Assembly: GCF_036181745.1 (NCBI RefSeq)
Contig: NZ_CP108080.1
Span: 7,381,501 to 7,445,500, forward strand
Length of the DNA: 64,000 bases
Source: Streptomyces sp. NBC_00259
GTDB taxonomy: Bacteria > Actinomycetota > Actinomycetes > Streptomycetales > Streptomycetaceae
Reading direction: 5' to 3'
The position numbers and the translations under genes were made by a program. The notes beneath the pieces were generated by a model. That model did not search any database, had not been told where the DNA came from, and saw only the letters and a program-made list of their open reading frames with translations. Positions 33,312 through 42,404 of the stretch are shown piece after piece. The stretch's first letter is position 1, and the number at the start of each line of letters is the position of its first letter.

Positions 33312-34604
33312 ATGACCGCCTTCAACGCCACCCGCCGCAGGTTCCTCGCAGGAGCAGGTGCAGTCGGCGCGGGCGCGCTGCTCAGCAGCTGCGTCACCCA
33401 GAGCCCGTCCGCCACCGGAGGAAAGTCCAGCGGCCCGGTGACCCTGCAGTCCAACCTCTCCTCCCCGCAGGCCAAGACCGCGATGCAGGCGGTCGTCGCC
33501 GCCTTCGACAAGCGCGGGGGCACCGGGGCACAGCTCAACACCGTCGCGGCGGAGACCTTCCGCACCCAGCTGCCGACCTACCTCACCTCGGCCAACCCGC
33601 CGGACGTCTACACCTGGTACCCCGGCTCCGTCGCCGAGTCGTACGCGAAGAAGGATCTGCTGCTCGGCCTCGACGACATCTGGGCCGGACCCGAGTTCTC
33701 CGGCTACTCCGACGCGCTGAAGAGGCTGTGCACCTCGGCCTCCAGCGGCACGAAGGTCTTCGTACCCACCACCTACTACTGGTGGGGGATGTTCTACCGG
33801 AAGTCCAACTTCGCCAAGTGGGGCGTCAAGGAGCCCAGGACCTGGGACGAGTTCCTCGACCTGTGCGACAAGCTCAAGAGCAAGGGCGTCGCGCCGATCG
33901 GCCTCGGCGCCGGCGGCGACACCCCGTGGGTCGCCTCCACCTGGTTCGACTACCTCAACATCCGCGTCAACGGCGCCACGTACCACCGCGAACTCCTCGC
34001 AGGAAAGCACCGCTTCGACGACCCCGAGGTCCGCAGGGTCTTCGACCGCTGGGACGAGGCACGCCCGTTCTTCGACCCGAACGGCACGGCGATCCCCTTC
34101 CAGGACGCCACCACCGCCCTCCTCCAGGGCCGCACGGGCATGATGCTGATCGGCACCTTCTTCGCCGACGCGGCACCCAAGGACGCTCTGGGCGACCTGG
34201 ACTTCTTCCAGTTCCCGATCATCGACCCGAAGATCCCGGTCGCCGAGGAGGCGCCCGCCGACGGCTACTTCGCCAGCGCCCGCACCAGGCGCGCCGACGG
34301 CGTCAAGGAGCTGCTGCGCTACCTGGCCACCGCCGAGTCGCAGGAGCTCTACATCAAGAACTCCTCGGGCACCGTGCTGCCCACCCACCCCGACGCCAAG
34401 GACGCGGGAACCCCGCTGGTCCTCAAGGGCCGCAAGCTCATCGAGAGCGCCACCGACCTCACCCAGTTCTTCAACCGCGACTCCAGCGACGCCCTCCAGC
34501 CGACCGCCGACACGGCGCTGGTGCACTACCTGGCCAAGCCGAAGCAGATCGGCTCCATCCTCACCACCTGGCAGCGCGGCGCAGAGAAGATCTGGAGCCA
34601 GTGA
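33312..34604 (+). CDS. Sugar ABC transporter substrate-binding lipoprotein
   Basis: Protein of 430 residues with a Tat lipoprotein signal (NATRRRFLAGAGAVGAGA, lipobox LLSSC). The family-1 solute-binding fold includes NPPDVYTWYPGSVAESYAKK and TKVFVPTTYYWWGMFYRK. Similarity of layout to the lipoprotein at 23.6-24.9 kb suggests the two are distant paralogues. The ATG follows GGGAG by seven bases. It is first of a long operon and is inferred to bind galactosides because a GH36 gene and the oxidative galactose enzymes follow. Confidence 0.92.
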   Translation: MTAFNATRRRFLAGAGAVGAGALLSSCVTQSPSATGGKSSGPVTLQSNLSSPQAKTAMQAVVAAFDKRGGTGAQLNTVAAETFRTQLPTYLTSANPPDVYTWYPGSVAESYAKKDLLLGLDDIWAGPEFSGYSDALKRLCTSASSGTKVFVPTTYYWWGMFYRKSNFAKWGVKEPRTWDEFLDLCDKLKSKGVAPIGLGAGGDTPWVASTWFDYLNIRVNGATYHRELLAGKHRFDDPEVRRVFDRWDEARPFFDPNGTAIPFQDATTALLQGRTGMMLIGTFFADAAPKDALGDLDFFQFPIIDPKIPVAEEAPADGYFASARTRRADGVKELLRYLATAESQELYIKNSSGTVLPTHPDAKDAGTPLVLKGRKLIESATDLTQFFNRDSSDALQPTADTALVHYLAKPKQIGSILTTWQRGAEKIWSQ

Positions 34605-34606
34605 CC

Positions 34607-35506
34607 ATGGCGCTGATCGGCTCCGCACGACGGTCCAGGGCCACCCGCGTGCCCCCGGTGGTCCTGGCCTTCGTGCTCGTCCCGCTGCTCGCCGAGGCGT
34701 TCTGGGTCTTCTGGCCGGCCCTGCAGGGCTTCTACCTGTCGCTGACCTCCTGGGACGGCCTGACGGCACCCGGGTTCGTCGGCCTCGGCAACTTCAGCGA
34801 GATGGCGCACGACCCCGTCTTCCGCACCGCCCTGGTCAACACCGTGCTGTGGCTGCTGCTCTTCGGCGGGCTCTCCGCCGCCCTCGGCCTCGGTGCCGCG
34901 CTGCTGCTCCAGCAGGAGCGGCGCGGCATCGGGTTCTACCGGGCGGCGCTCTTCCTGCCGGTGGTCTTCTCGCTGGTCGCCACCGCGCTGGTGTGGCAGG
35001 CGATGTACCAGCCGGACGGTCTGATCAACAACGTGCTGTCGGCCGTCGGTCTCGGCGGCTGGCGGCACGCCTGGCTCGCCGACCAGGACACCGCCTTCTA
35101 CGCGGTGATCGTGCCCGCGCTGTGGCGACAGGTCGGCTACGTCATGGTGCTCTACCTCGCCGGCCTCAAGGGAATCGATCCCGTGCTGTACGAGGCGGCC
35201 AAGGTCGACGGCGCGGGCCGCCTGCAGCAGTTCCGCCACATCACCCTGCCGCAGCTGCGCAGCGTCAACGCGGTCGTCCTGTCGGTCATCGTCATCGACT
35301 CCCTGCGCTCGTTCGACGTCGTCTGGGCGCTCACCCGCGGCGGCCCGTACCACTCCTCCGAACTGCTGAGCACCTACATGTACTCCACCGCGTTCCAGTC
35401 CCTGCGCCTCGGATACGGCTCCGCGCTCGCCGTCGTCATCTTCGTGCTCGCCTTCGGCGTCATCGCCAGCTACCTCGTGCGCGCCTTCCGGGAGGCCGAC
35501 CGATGA
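34607..35506 (+). CDS. ABC sugar transporter permease (MalF type)
   Basis: Inner-membrane protein of 299 residues with six hydrophobic segments and the EAA loop YEAAKVDGAGRLQQFRHITLPQL at about 200. The ATG at 34607 is preferred because GGAG lies nine bases upstream; a GTG at 34601 that overlaps the preceding stop is only three bases from it. The stop overlaps the next permease as ATGA. CUT1 importer without a local ATPase. Confidence 0.92.
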   Translation: MALIGSARRSRATRVPPVVLAFVLVPLLAEAFWVFWPALQGFYLSLTSWDGLTAPGFVGLGNFSEMAHDPVFRTALVNTVLWLLLFGGLSAALGLGAALLLQQERRGIGFYRAALFLPVVFSLVATALVWQAMYQPDGLINNVLSAVGLGGWRHAWLADQDTAFYAVIVPALWRQVGYVMVLYLAGLKGIDPVLYEAAKVDGAGRLQQFRHITLPQLRSVNAVVLSVIVIDSLRSFDVVWALTRGGPYHSSELLSTYMYSTAFQSLRLGYGSALAVVIFVLAFGVIASYLVRAFREADR

Positions 35507-36429
35507 CCGTCACCCACGCCTCCGCACCCGTCGGCAAGGACTCCGGTGGCGATTCCGGCACCGGCTCCGCCGCTCCGCGGCCGCACCCCCGCCGGCCTGC
35601 CCTCGGCAGCCGCGCCCTGCGCACCGCCGGCTTCCACCTCACGGCAGGCATGGTGTCCGCGCTGTGGCTGCTGCCGATCGCCCTCGTCCTGGTCACCAGC
35701 ACCCGCACCTTCGACGACATCGCCGCCCACGGGGTCGGCAGCCTGCCGCACTCCTTCACCCTGGACGGCTTCCGCCAGGCATGGGTGGACGGCGGCCAGC
35801 AGCAGGCCCTCGTCAACAGCATGCTCGTCACCGTTCCCACCGTGCTGCTCTCGCTCGGCCTCGCCTCCATGGCGGCCTTCGCGCTCAGCCGCTACGACCT
35901 GCCCCTGCGGCGAGCCCTGCTGCTGCTCATGCTCGGCGGCAACCTGCTGCCCCCGCAGATCCTGCTGATCCCGGTCGCCAAGCTCAGCGAAGTGATGGGC
36001 ATCCACGACCAGTTGTACGCCCTGATCGGGGTGCAGGTCGGCTTCGGCGTCGGCTTCTACGTCTTCGTCCTGCACGGCTTCATGCGGGCGATCCCCGACG
36101 AGATCCAGCAGGCCGCCGTCATCGACGGCGCGAGCCCCTGGCAGATCTACCGGCGGATCATCATGCCACTGGCCCGCCCGGCACTCGCCGCACTCAGCGC
36201 GCTGTCGTTCACCTGGATCTTCAACGACCTGCTGTGGGCCATCACGGTGCTCCGCACCGACACCCGGATGCCGATCACCGCGTCCCTCATCGGACTGCAG
36301 GGCCAGTACGTGTCCATGTGGAACGTGATCGCCGCAGGATCGGTGATCGCCGCCGCCCCCACCGTCGCCGTCTTCCTCCGCTTCCAGCGCCACTTCGTCG
36401 CCGGACTGAACCTCGGAGCCGTCAAGTGA
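35503..36429 (+). CDS. ABC sugar transporter permease (MalG type)
   Basis: Inner-membrane protein of 308 residues. A polar 40-residue N-terminus precedes six membrane segments, the EAA loop DEIQQAAVIDGASPWQIYRRIIMPLA near 207 and the terminal FVAGLNLGAVK. It overlaps the gene before (ATGA) and the GH36 after (GTGA), so the whole block is translationally coupled. Confidence 0.92.
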   Translation: MTVTHASAPVGKDSGGDSGTGSAAPRPHPRRPALGSRALRTAGFHLTAGMVSALWLLPIALVLVTSTRTFDDIAAHGVGSLPHSFTLDGFRQAWVDGGQQQALVNSMLVTVPTVLLSLGLASMAAFALSRYDLPLRRALLLLMLGGNLLPPQILLIPVAKLSEVMGIHDQLYALIGVQVGFGVGFYVFVLHGFMRAIPDEIQQAAVIDGASPWQIYRRIIMPLARPALAALSALSFTWIFNDLLWAITVLRTDTRMPITASLIGLQGQYVSMWNVIAAGSVIAAAPTVAVFLRFQRHFVAGLNLGAVK

Positions 36430-38537
36430 CCCCGCACGACCGGTGGCTGCTGCGCACCGACACCACCACCTACGCCGTCACCCTCGGCCCGGACGGCCGC
36501 TGGGCCGAGCTCGCCGCCTGGGGCCCGCACGGCGCCGAAGCCGGCCCTTCGCCGATGGACCGGTCGCGGCGCACCCACTTCCTCACCCCCGCCGACGCCG
36601 CCCCTGCCGAGTACATCCCGTACGGGCTGCGCCCCTTCACCGGCGCCGACCTGATCGCCCAGCACCCGGGCGGCGAACGCGGCAGCTGGTGGAGGTTCAC
36701 CGGCGCCGCGCCGGACGGCGACCGCGCGCTGCGCCTGGACTTCACCGACGACGTCCTCGGCCTGCGGACGACCCTGTGCTACGAGACCGTTCCCGGCACC
36801 GACGTCGTCCTGCGCTGGACCGAGCTGACCTGCACCGGGGAGAGCGAACTGCGCCTGGAACGCTTCGACTCCGCCGCCGTCAACGTGCCCGTCCAGGCGG
36901 GCGCCCGGCTGACGTACCTGGCGGGACAGTGGTCGCAGGAGTTCCAGCTGCGGCACATGGAACTGGCGCGCGGACGCTTCGAGATGGAGAGCACCCAGGG
37001 CTCCGCCGGTCACGCGTACGCCCCATGGCTCGCGATCCAGGACTCCGCCGCCCCCACCGAAGGCGCCACCCCCACCTACGGCATCGCCCTGGAATGGTCC
37101 GGCAACTGGCGCATCACCGCCGACGCCGAGCCCGGCGGCTCCGTACGGATCCGCGCCGGGCGGGTGCCGCATGAGGGCGCCGTCCGCCTCGCCCCCGGCA
37201 CCACCCTCACCACGCCTCGGCTGGCCTGCGCCTTCAGCCCCGACGGCCTCGACGGACTGGCCCGTGTGTGGCACCGCTACGAGCGCCGGCTCACCGGCGC
37301 GCGCATGGACCGGCCCCGCAAGGTCCTCTACAACTCCTGGGAGGCCACCGGCTTCGACGTCGACGCCGCCGGACAGCTGGAGCTGGCCAAGACGGCCGCG
37401 GAGCTGGGCGCCGAACTGTTCGTCGTCGACGACGGCTGGTTCACCGGACGCCACGACGACACGGGCGGCCTCGGCGACTGGGAGCCGGACCCCGCCGGCT
37501 TCCCCGGCGGACTCGACCACTTCATCGACCAGGTCAGGGCGCTCGGCATGGACTTCGGCCTGTGGGTCGAACCCGAAGCGGTCAGCCCCCGCTCGCGGCT
37601 CCACGCCGAACACCCCGAATGGGCCTACCGGATCGACGGCCGACCCGTCACGCTCGTGCGCAACCAGCTCCTCCTCGACCTCGGCCGCCCGGACGTCCAG
37701 GACTTCGTCATCGGCACCCTCGACCGGCTGCTTTCCTCCCACGCCATCAGCTACCTCAAGTGGGACATGAACCGGCCGCCCACCGAACGCGGCCGCCCCG
37801 GGCACCCGGCAGGCACCGACCCGGAACGCCAGGACCTCGACGCCGCCCACGTCGCCGGCTACCTGCGCGTCCTGGACCACCTGCGCAGCGCCCACCCCCA
37901 CGTCACCGTCGAAGGCTGCGCCGGCGGCGGCGCACGCATCGAACACGCCACCCTCGCCCGTACCGACGTGGTGTGGCCCAGCGACAACACCGCACCCATG
38001 GACCGGCTGCGCATCCAGTACGGCTACCTCCACGCCCACGCCCCGCACACCATGAGCTCCTGGGTCACCGACGCCCCCGGCATCTTCGACCCGCGGCCCC
38101 GCTCCCTCGCCTTCCGCTTCGTCGGCTCCCTCGCCGGCGTGCTGGGAATCGGCGCCGACATCCGCGACTGGACGCCGGATCAGCGCGCCGAGGCCGCCGG
38201 ATGGATCGCCCGCTACAAGGACGTCCGCGACGTCGTCCACCACGGCGAGGTCCATCTGCTCGGCAGCCCCGACGACCCGACCTGCGGCATCCAGTACGAG
38301 GAACCGGGCGGCCACCGGCTGGTGGTGACCGCCTGGAACACCGGACCGCTCGACGGCGCGCCGCTGGTTCCCGGCGCGGCCGCCCGGCTGCGGCTGCGCG
38401 GCCTCGACCCGGGCGCGGCGTACACCGACCAGGACTCCGGGACCCGCTACAGCGGCGCGTATCTGCTCCACTCGGGGCTGCCGTTCGCCTGGACCGCCGC
38501 ACACGACGCGGAGTTGGTCGTCCTGGCCCGGGAGTGA
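36426..38537 (+). CDS. Cytoplasmic GH36 alpha-galactosidase
   Basis: Protein of 703 residues with no signal peptide. The N-terminal supersandwich (YLAGQWSQEFQLRHMEL near 165) is followed by the barrel with LYNSWEATGFDVDAAGQ, VDDGWFTGR, FGLWVEPEAVSPRSRLH, LKWDMNRPPTE (nucleophile Asp), EGCAGGGARIE and WPSDNTAPMDR (acid/base Asp). It frees galactose from imported galactosides, supplying the dehydrogenase and Dgo enzymes encoded next. The GTG start overlaps the permease stop. It differs enough from the GH36 at 26.3-28.4 kb to suggest different oligosaccharide specificity. Confidence 0.93.
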   Translation: MTPHDRWLLRTDTTTYAVTLGPDGRWAELAAWGPHGAEAGPSPMDRSRRTHFLTPADAAPAEYIPYGLRPFTGADLIAQHPGGERGSWWRFTGAAPDGDRALRLDFTDDVLGLRTTLCYETVPGTDVVLRWTELTCTGESELRLERFDSAAVNVPVQAGARLTYLAGQWSQEFQLRHMELARGRFEMESTQGSAGHAYAPWLAIQDSAAPTEGATPTYGIALEWSGNWRITADAEPGGSVRIRAGRVPHEGAVRLAPGTTLTTPRLACAFSPDGLDGLARVWHRYERRLTGARMDRPRKVLYNSWEATGFDVDAAGQLELAKTAAELGAELFVVDDGWFTGRHDDTGGLGDWEPDPAGFPGGLDHFIDQVRALGMDFGLWVEPEAVSPRSRLHAEHPEWAYRIDGRPVTLVRNQLLLDLGRPDVQDFVIGTLDRLLSSHAISYLKWDMNRPPTERGRPGHPAGTDPERQDLDAAHVAGYLRVLDHLRSAHPHVTVEGCAGGGARIEHATLARTDVVWPSDNTAPMDRLRIQYGYLHAHAPHTMSSWVTDAPGIFDPRPRSLAFRFVGSLAGVLGIGADIRDWTPDQRAEAAGWIARYKDVRDVVHHGEVHLLGSPDDPTCGIQYEEPGGHRLVVTAWNTGPLDGAPLVPGAAARLRLRGLDPGAAYTDQDSGTRYSGAYLLHSGLPFAWTAAHDAELVVLARE

Positions 38538-38592
38538 CGACAACGGAAGAATCCGAGCACCCACCACCTCCCGACAGGAGACGAACCACCCC

Positions 38593-39351
38593 ATGAACCC
38601 AGCGGCCCGCTTCACCCACCGCGTCGCCGTCGTCACCGGCGCCGCATCCGGCATCGGTGCGGCCACCGCGGCACGCCTCGCCGCCGAGGGCGCGGCCGTC
38701 GTGCTCGCCGACATCGCCGTCGACCGCGGCGAGGAGACCGCCGCGCGGCTGCGCAAGGACGGCGCGCGCGCCCTCTTCGTCGCCGCCGACACCGCACGCG
38801 AGGACGACTGGCGGCGGGTGATGACCGCCGCCCACGCCTTCGGGCCCGTGGGCGTCCTGGTCAGCAACGCGTTCACGGTGGAGGTCGCGCCCGCCCACGA
38901 CACGAGCCTCGCCTCCTGGGAACGGCAGCTGTCGGTCAACCTCACCGGCGCCTTCCTCGGCTTCAAGGCGGCACTGCCCGACCTGCGCGACAACCGGGGC
39001 GCCGTGGTGCTCGTCTCCTCCGTCCACGCCCACCGTGGCATCCCCGGGCACCCCGCGTACGCGGCGAGCAAGGGAGCCCTGCTGTCGCTGTGCGGTCAGC
39101 TCGCCGCCGAGTACGGACCGGACGTACGCGTCAACGCCGTGCTGCCCGGCCCGATCCTCACCGGCGCGTGGGACCGGGTGCCGCAGCACGACCGTGAACG
39201 GAGCATCGCCGAAACCGCGGCCCGCCGCTTCGGCACCCCCGAGGAGGCCGCCGCAGCCGTCGCCTTCCTCGCCGCCGACGAAGCCTCGTACATCACCGGA
39301 TCGAGCCTGCTCGTGGACGGCGGCTGGAGCGTCGTCAAGGCTTCCGCCTGA
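38593..39351 (+). CDS. SDR-family sugar dehydrogenase, probable galactose 1-dehydrogenase
   Basis: Classical short-chain dehydrogenase of 252 residues. The cofactor loop is TGAASGIGAAT (15-25), Asp40 follows in VLADIAVDRG (NAD preference), the catalytic Ser is in VLVSSVHAH, YAASKGALL carries Tyr and Lys, and the C-terminus is SYITGSSLLVDGGWS. The usual NNAG motif reads SNAFT, an uncommon variation. AGGAG lies 12 bases before the ATG. Its place between GH36 and dgo genes implies oxidation of D-galactose to galactono-lactone. This substrate is inferred from context; the fold also serves fucose, arabinose and 2-keto-acid reductases. Confidence 0.82.
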   Translation: MNPAARFTHRVAVVTGAASGIGAATAARLAAEGAAVVLADIAVDRGEETAARLRKDGARALFVAADTAREDDWRRVMTAAHAFGPVGVLVSNAFTVEVAPAHDTSLASWERQLSVNLTGAFLGFKAALPDLRDNRGAVVLVSSVHAHRGIPGHPAYAASKGALLSLCGQLAAEYGPDVRVNAVLPGPILTGAWDRVPQHDRERSIAETAARRFGTPEEAAAAVAFLAADEASYITGSSLLVDGGWSVVKASA

Positions 39352-39400
39352 CGGACCGACAGCGCCGGCCCGCCGACCGACCAGCAAGAAAGGCAAACAC

Positions 39401-40219
39401 ATGACGCCATACGCGCGCCGCGGAGTGCACGGCCAGACCGTGGAGACCCTCGCCCGCCGGGTACTCAGCGGCGAGATCCCCGAGGGAGCGACGCTCGACA
39501 TGGCAGCCCTGCAGAGCGAACTGGACGTCAGCCTGACGGCCCTGCGTGAATCGCTGAAGGTGCTCGCGGCCAAGGGCATGGTCGACGCCCGGCAGAAGCG
39601 CGGCACCTTCGTGCGGCCCCGGTCCGACTGGAACCTCCTCGACGCCGACGTCCTGCGCTGGCAGTTCTCCGAGAGCAGCGGCACCGGCGCCGACCCGGCA
39701 CTGCTGCGCAACCTCGGCGAGGTCCGCGGCATCATCGAACCCGCCGCCGTGCGGCTGGCCGCGGCCCGCCGCACCGACGCCGACCTCGAGGCACTGGAGG
39801 CGGCACTGGCCGCCATGGGCCAGGAAGGCGGCGCGAGCCACGCCGTCGAGTCCGACCTCGCCTTCCACCGCGCACTACTCGCAGCCACCCACAACGAACT
39901 GCTGGAACGCATGGAGATGGTCATCGAGTCGGGCCTGGCCCAGCGCGACCGGCTCGTGCACAGCGCCCCGCACAGCGGGGACCCCGTACCCAGCCACCGG
40001 GCCGTCCTCGACGCCGTACGCGACCGGGATCCGGACGCCGCCGAGCAGGCCATGTGCGCCCTGCTCGACCAGGCGATGCGCGACCTCGACAAGGTCAGCG
40101 GCCCGCACGGGAGAGGGGCCGGGGACAACGGGAACGGGGCCGAGGCCGCCGACGGCACTGCCGGGGAGACGGGTGGCACCGCCGGAGCCGACGACGAGAA
40201 GGACGGCCGGGCAAAGTGA
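39401..40219 (+). CDS. GntR/FCD-family regulator (DgoR-like)
   Basis: Protein of 272 residues. The GntR winged helix (VETLARRVLSGEIPEGATL ... VSLTALRESLKVLAAKGMVDARQKRGTFV compressed here, about 13-70) is followed by an all-helical FCD effector domain. The latter holds metal-site residues ESDLAFHRALLAATHNELL and SHRAVLDAVRDRDPDAAE. A 35-residue Gly/Ala/Glu-rich tail is atypical. Start ATG with AGAAAGG upstream; the stop overlaps dgoD as GTGA. E. coli DgoR has this architecture and represses galactonate catabolism; the adjacency to dgoD supports the same role here. Its likely targets are the AT-rich elements at 30.8 and 33.2 kb. Confidence 0.88.
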   Translation: MTPYARRGVHGQTVETLARRVLSGEIPEGATLDMAALQSELDVSLTALRESLKVLAAKGMVDARQKRGTFVRPRSDWNLLDADVLRWQFSESSGTGADPALLRNLGEVRGIIEPAAVRLAAARRTDADLEALEAALAAMGQEGGASHAVESDLAFHRALLAATHNELLERMEMVIESGLAQRDRLVHSAPHSGDPVPSHRAVLDAVRDRDPDAAEQAMCALLDQAMRDLDKVSGPHGRGAGDNGNGAEAADGTAGETGGTAGADDEKDGRAK

Positions 40220-41361
40220 AGATCGAGCGCGTCGAGACCTTCCTCGTCCCGCCCCGCTGGCTGTTCTGCCGGATCGAGACCGACGACGGTGTCGTCGGCT
40301 GGGGCGAACCCGTGGTCGAGGGCCGGGCCGAAGTCGTACGGGCAGCCGTCGACGTCCTGTCGGAGTACCTGGTGGGCCAGGACCCGCTGCGCATCCAGGA
40401 CCACTGGCAGGTGCTGACCAAGGGCGGCTTCTACCGTGGCGGGCCCGTGCTCTCCAGCGCCGTGGCAGGCATCGACCAGGCCCTGTGGGACATCGCGGGC
40501 CGCACCCTCGGCGTACCGGTGCACACCCTGCTCGGCGGGCCCGTCCGTGACACGGTCCGCGTGTACGCGTGGGTCGGCGGCGACGAACCCGCCCAGATCA
40601 AGGACGAGGTCACCGCCCAGGCCGAGGCGGGCTTCACCGCCGTCAAGATGAACGCCGCCGGGCGCACCGCACCACTCACCAGCCCCGCCGAGACCGCCGC
40701 GGTCGTCGAACGGGTCGCGGCGGCACGCGAGGCCCTCGGCCCGCACCGTGACGTCGCGATCGACTTCCACGGCCGGTTCAGCGCCGCCAACGCGCGCCGC
40801 GTGCTCCACGAGATCGCCCCGCTGCACCCGCTGTTCGTCGAGGAGCCCGTCCTGCCCGACCAGGCCCATCTGCTCCCGGGGCTGGTGTCCGCCTCGTCCG
40901 TCCCGCTCGCCACCGGTGAACGGCTCTACGGGCGCGCCGACTTCCTCCCGGCACTGACCGCGGGCATCGCCGTCGCCCAGCCGGACCTGTCGCACGCCGG
41001 CGGGATCTCGGAGGTCACCCGGATCGCCTCGCTCGCCGAGACCTTCGGGGCCCAGCTCGCGCCGCACTGCCCGCTCGGGCCGATCGCGCTGGCCGCGAGC
41101 CTCCAGGTCGCCTTCGCCACGCCCAACTTCCTGATCCAGGAGCAGAGCCGCGGCATCCACTACAACAAGGAGGCCGACCTGCTGTCCTACCTCGTCGACA
41201 CCGAACCCTTCCGCTTCGTCGCCGGCCAGGCGCACCGCACCCCACTGCCCGGACTCGGCATCGCCGTCGACGAGGACGCGGTGCGCGCGGCCGACCGCTC
41301 CGGCCACGCCTGGCGCAACCCTGTCTGGCGGCACGCCGACGGCTCCTTCGCCGAATGGTGA
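40216..41361 (+). CDS. dgoD: D-galactonate dehydratase
   Basis: Enolase-superfamily enzyme of 381 residues that dehydrates D-galactonate to 2-keto-3-deoxy-D-galactonate. It follows the E. coli DgoD pattern almost motif by motif: PPRWLFCRIETDDGVVGWGE at the start, FYRGGPVLSSAVAGIDQALWDI, VKMN, AIDFHGRFSA (catalytic His), FVEEPVLPDQ, QPDLSHAGGI, APHCPLGPIALAA (second His) and WRNPVWRHADGSFAEW at the end. The GTG start overlaps the regulator stop. This is the most confidently named gene of the pathway and fixes the identity of the operon. Confidence 0.95.
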   Translation: MKIERVETFLVPPRWLFCRIETDDGVVGWGEPVVEGRAEVVRAAVDVLSEYLVGQDPLRIQDHWQVLTKGGFYRGGPVLSSAVAGIDQALWDIAGRTLGVPVHTLLGGPVRDTVRVYAWVGGDEPAQIKDEVTAQAEAGFTAVKMNAAGRTAPLTSPAETAAVVERVAAAREALGPHRDVAIDFHGRFSAANARRVLHEIAPLHPLFVEEPVLPDQAHLLPGLVSASSVPLATGERLYGRADFLPALTAGIAVAQPDLSHAGGISEVTRIASLAETFGAQLAPHCPLGPIALAASLQVAFATPNFLIQEQSRGIHYNKEADLLSYLVDTEPFRFVAGQAHRTPLPGLGIAVDEDAVRAADRSGHAWRNPVWRHADGSFAEW

Positions 41362-42188
41362 GCCCCGCCGTGAACACCACGGCGAGCCCTGGGGAGCGCG
41401 GCATCCGGCTGCCGGTGTCCGTCGTCACCGACCCGCAACGCGGCGGCCGCTGGACCTCGCTGACCGCCGGCGGCCGCGAATGGCTCTGGCACCGCGACGA
41501 GCCGCGCCGCGCCCGCGTCAGGCCCGGCGACGCCTTCGCCGACGCCGGGGGACTGGAGGAGTGCGTACCCACGGTGCGCGGGCTCCCCGACCACGGGGAC
41601 GCCTGGTCACGGCGGTGGCGTCGGGACGGGGACCTGGACGTCGTGGACTGTCCCGACTTCCGCCTGACCCGCCGTATCCGCGACGACGCCGGGGCGGCCG
41701 TCGCCGACTACACGCTCACCGCCGAGCCGGGTTACCGCTTCGTGTGGGCCGCCCACGCCCTGCTGGACCTGTCCCCGGCCGCCCGGATCGGCATCGAGGG
41801 CCCCGCCGTGACCCGGCTCCACCCGGACGAGGGCGCGCGGTGGGTCACCGGCGCCTGGCCCCGCGTCGACGGCATCGCGCTGGACCGGCTCGGCCCGGAC
41901 GACGGGACCGCCGTGGGAGCCGTCGTCCTCACCCCGCGGGTCGCCGTGCACGACGGCTTCGACACCCTGCACATGTCCGTGGAGGCCGACGGCCCGCCGG
42001 TGTCCGTCGCCCTGTGGCGCAACCTCGGCGGCTTCCCGCAGGACGCGCCGTACCGCTCCGTCGGTGTCGAGCCGATGCTCGGCCGCGTCTTCGACCGCAC
42101 GGCGGCCGACGACGGCGACACGGCCGTCGTACCCGCGTCCGGCGAAGCCGCCTGGCGGCTCACCGTCACCGTGACCCGTCGCCACTGA
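41355..42188 (+). CDS. Aldose 1-epimerase-like (mutarotase superfamily) protein
   Basis: Protein of 277 residues with the galactose-mutarotase-like beta-supersandwich. It shows RWTSLTAGGREWLWHR, GGLEECVPTVRGLPDHG (position of the catalytic His region) and PYRSVGVEPMLGRVFD (catalytic Glu). The start is ATG 41355 or GTG 41358, both overlapping dgoD. It would interconvert galactose anomers so that the dehydrogenase, which normally takes one anomer, is supplied. Anomer interconversion of another operon intermediate is possible. Confidence 0.78.
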   Translation: MVSPAVNTTASPGERGIRLPVSVVTDPQRGGRWTSLTAGGREWLWHRDEPRRARVRPGDAFADAGGLEECVPTVRGLPDHGDAWSRRWRRDGDLDVVDCPDFRLTRRIRDDAGAAVADYTLTAEPGYRFVWAAHALLDLSPAARIGIEGPAVTRLHPDEGARWVTGAWPRVDGIALDRLGPDDGTAVGAVVLTPRVAVHDGFDTLHMSVEADGPPVSVALWRNLGGFPQDAPYRSVGVEPMLGRVFDRTAADDGDTAVVPASGEAAWRLTVTVTRRH

Positions 42189-42249
42189 CCACGCAACGCC
42201 GACCACCGCACCGCTGACCACCGATCACCGCTGACGAACGCGCCGCCGA

Positions 42250-42320
42250 CCGCCGACCACCGCGCCGCTGACGACCGACCGCCGACCACCGCGCCGCTGA
42301 CGACCGACCGCCGACCACCG
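42250..42320. repeat. 29-bp tandem repeats in a low-complexity gap
   Basis: A 29-base unit beginning CCGCCGACCACCGCGCC is present at 42250-42278 and 42279-42307, with a partial third copy from 42308. The surrounding 42189-42404 consists of degenerate GACCACCG/GATCACCG runs in which no gene is supported. The array separates the mutarotase from the aldolase gene inside an otherwise compact operon. Confidence 0.8.
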
Positions 42321-42404
42321 ATCACCGATCACCGCGCCGCCGATCACCGCGCCGCCGACCACCGCACCACCCGCTGAACACACCACCACCAGAAGGGATG
42401 TCGG

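Noticed and set aside
36147-41334. Very long open frames on the strand opposite the GH36-dgoD operon (over 950 residues each)
   Set aside because: They are antiphase readings of high-GC coding DNA: Gly/Val/Ala-rich, without ribosome sites or recognisable domains, and fully covered by strongly identified plus-strand genes.
42250-42360. Short repeats that could be taken for a CRISPR array
   Set aside because: The 29-bp units are directly adjacent with no unique spacers, and there are no cas genes.
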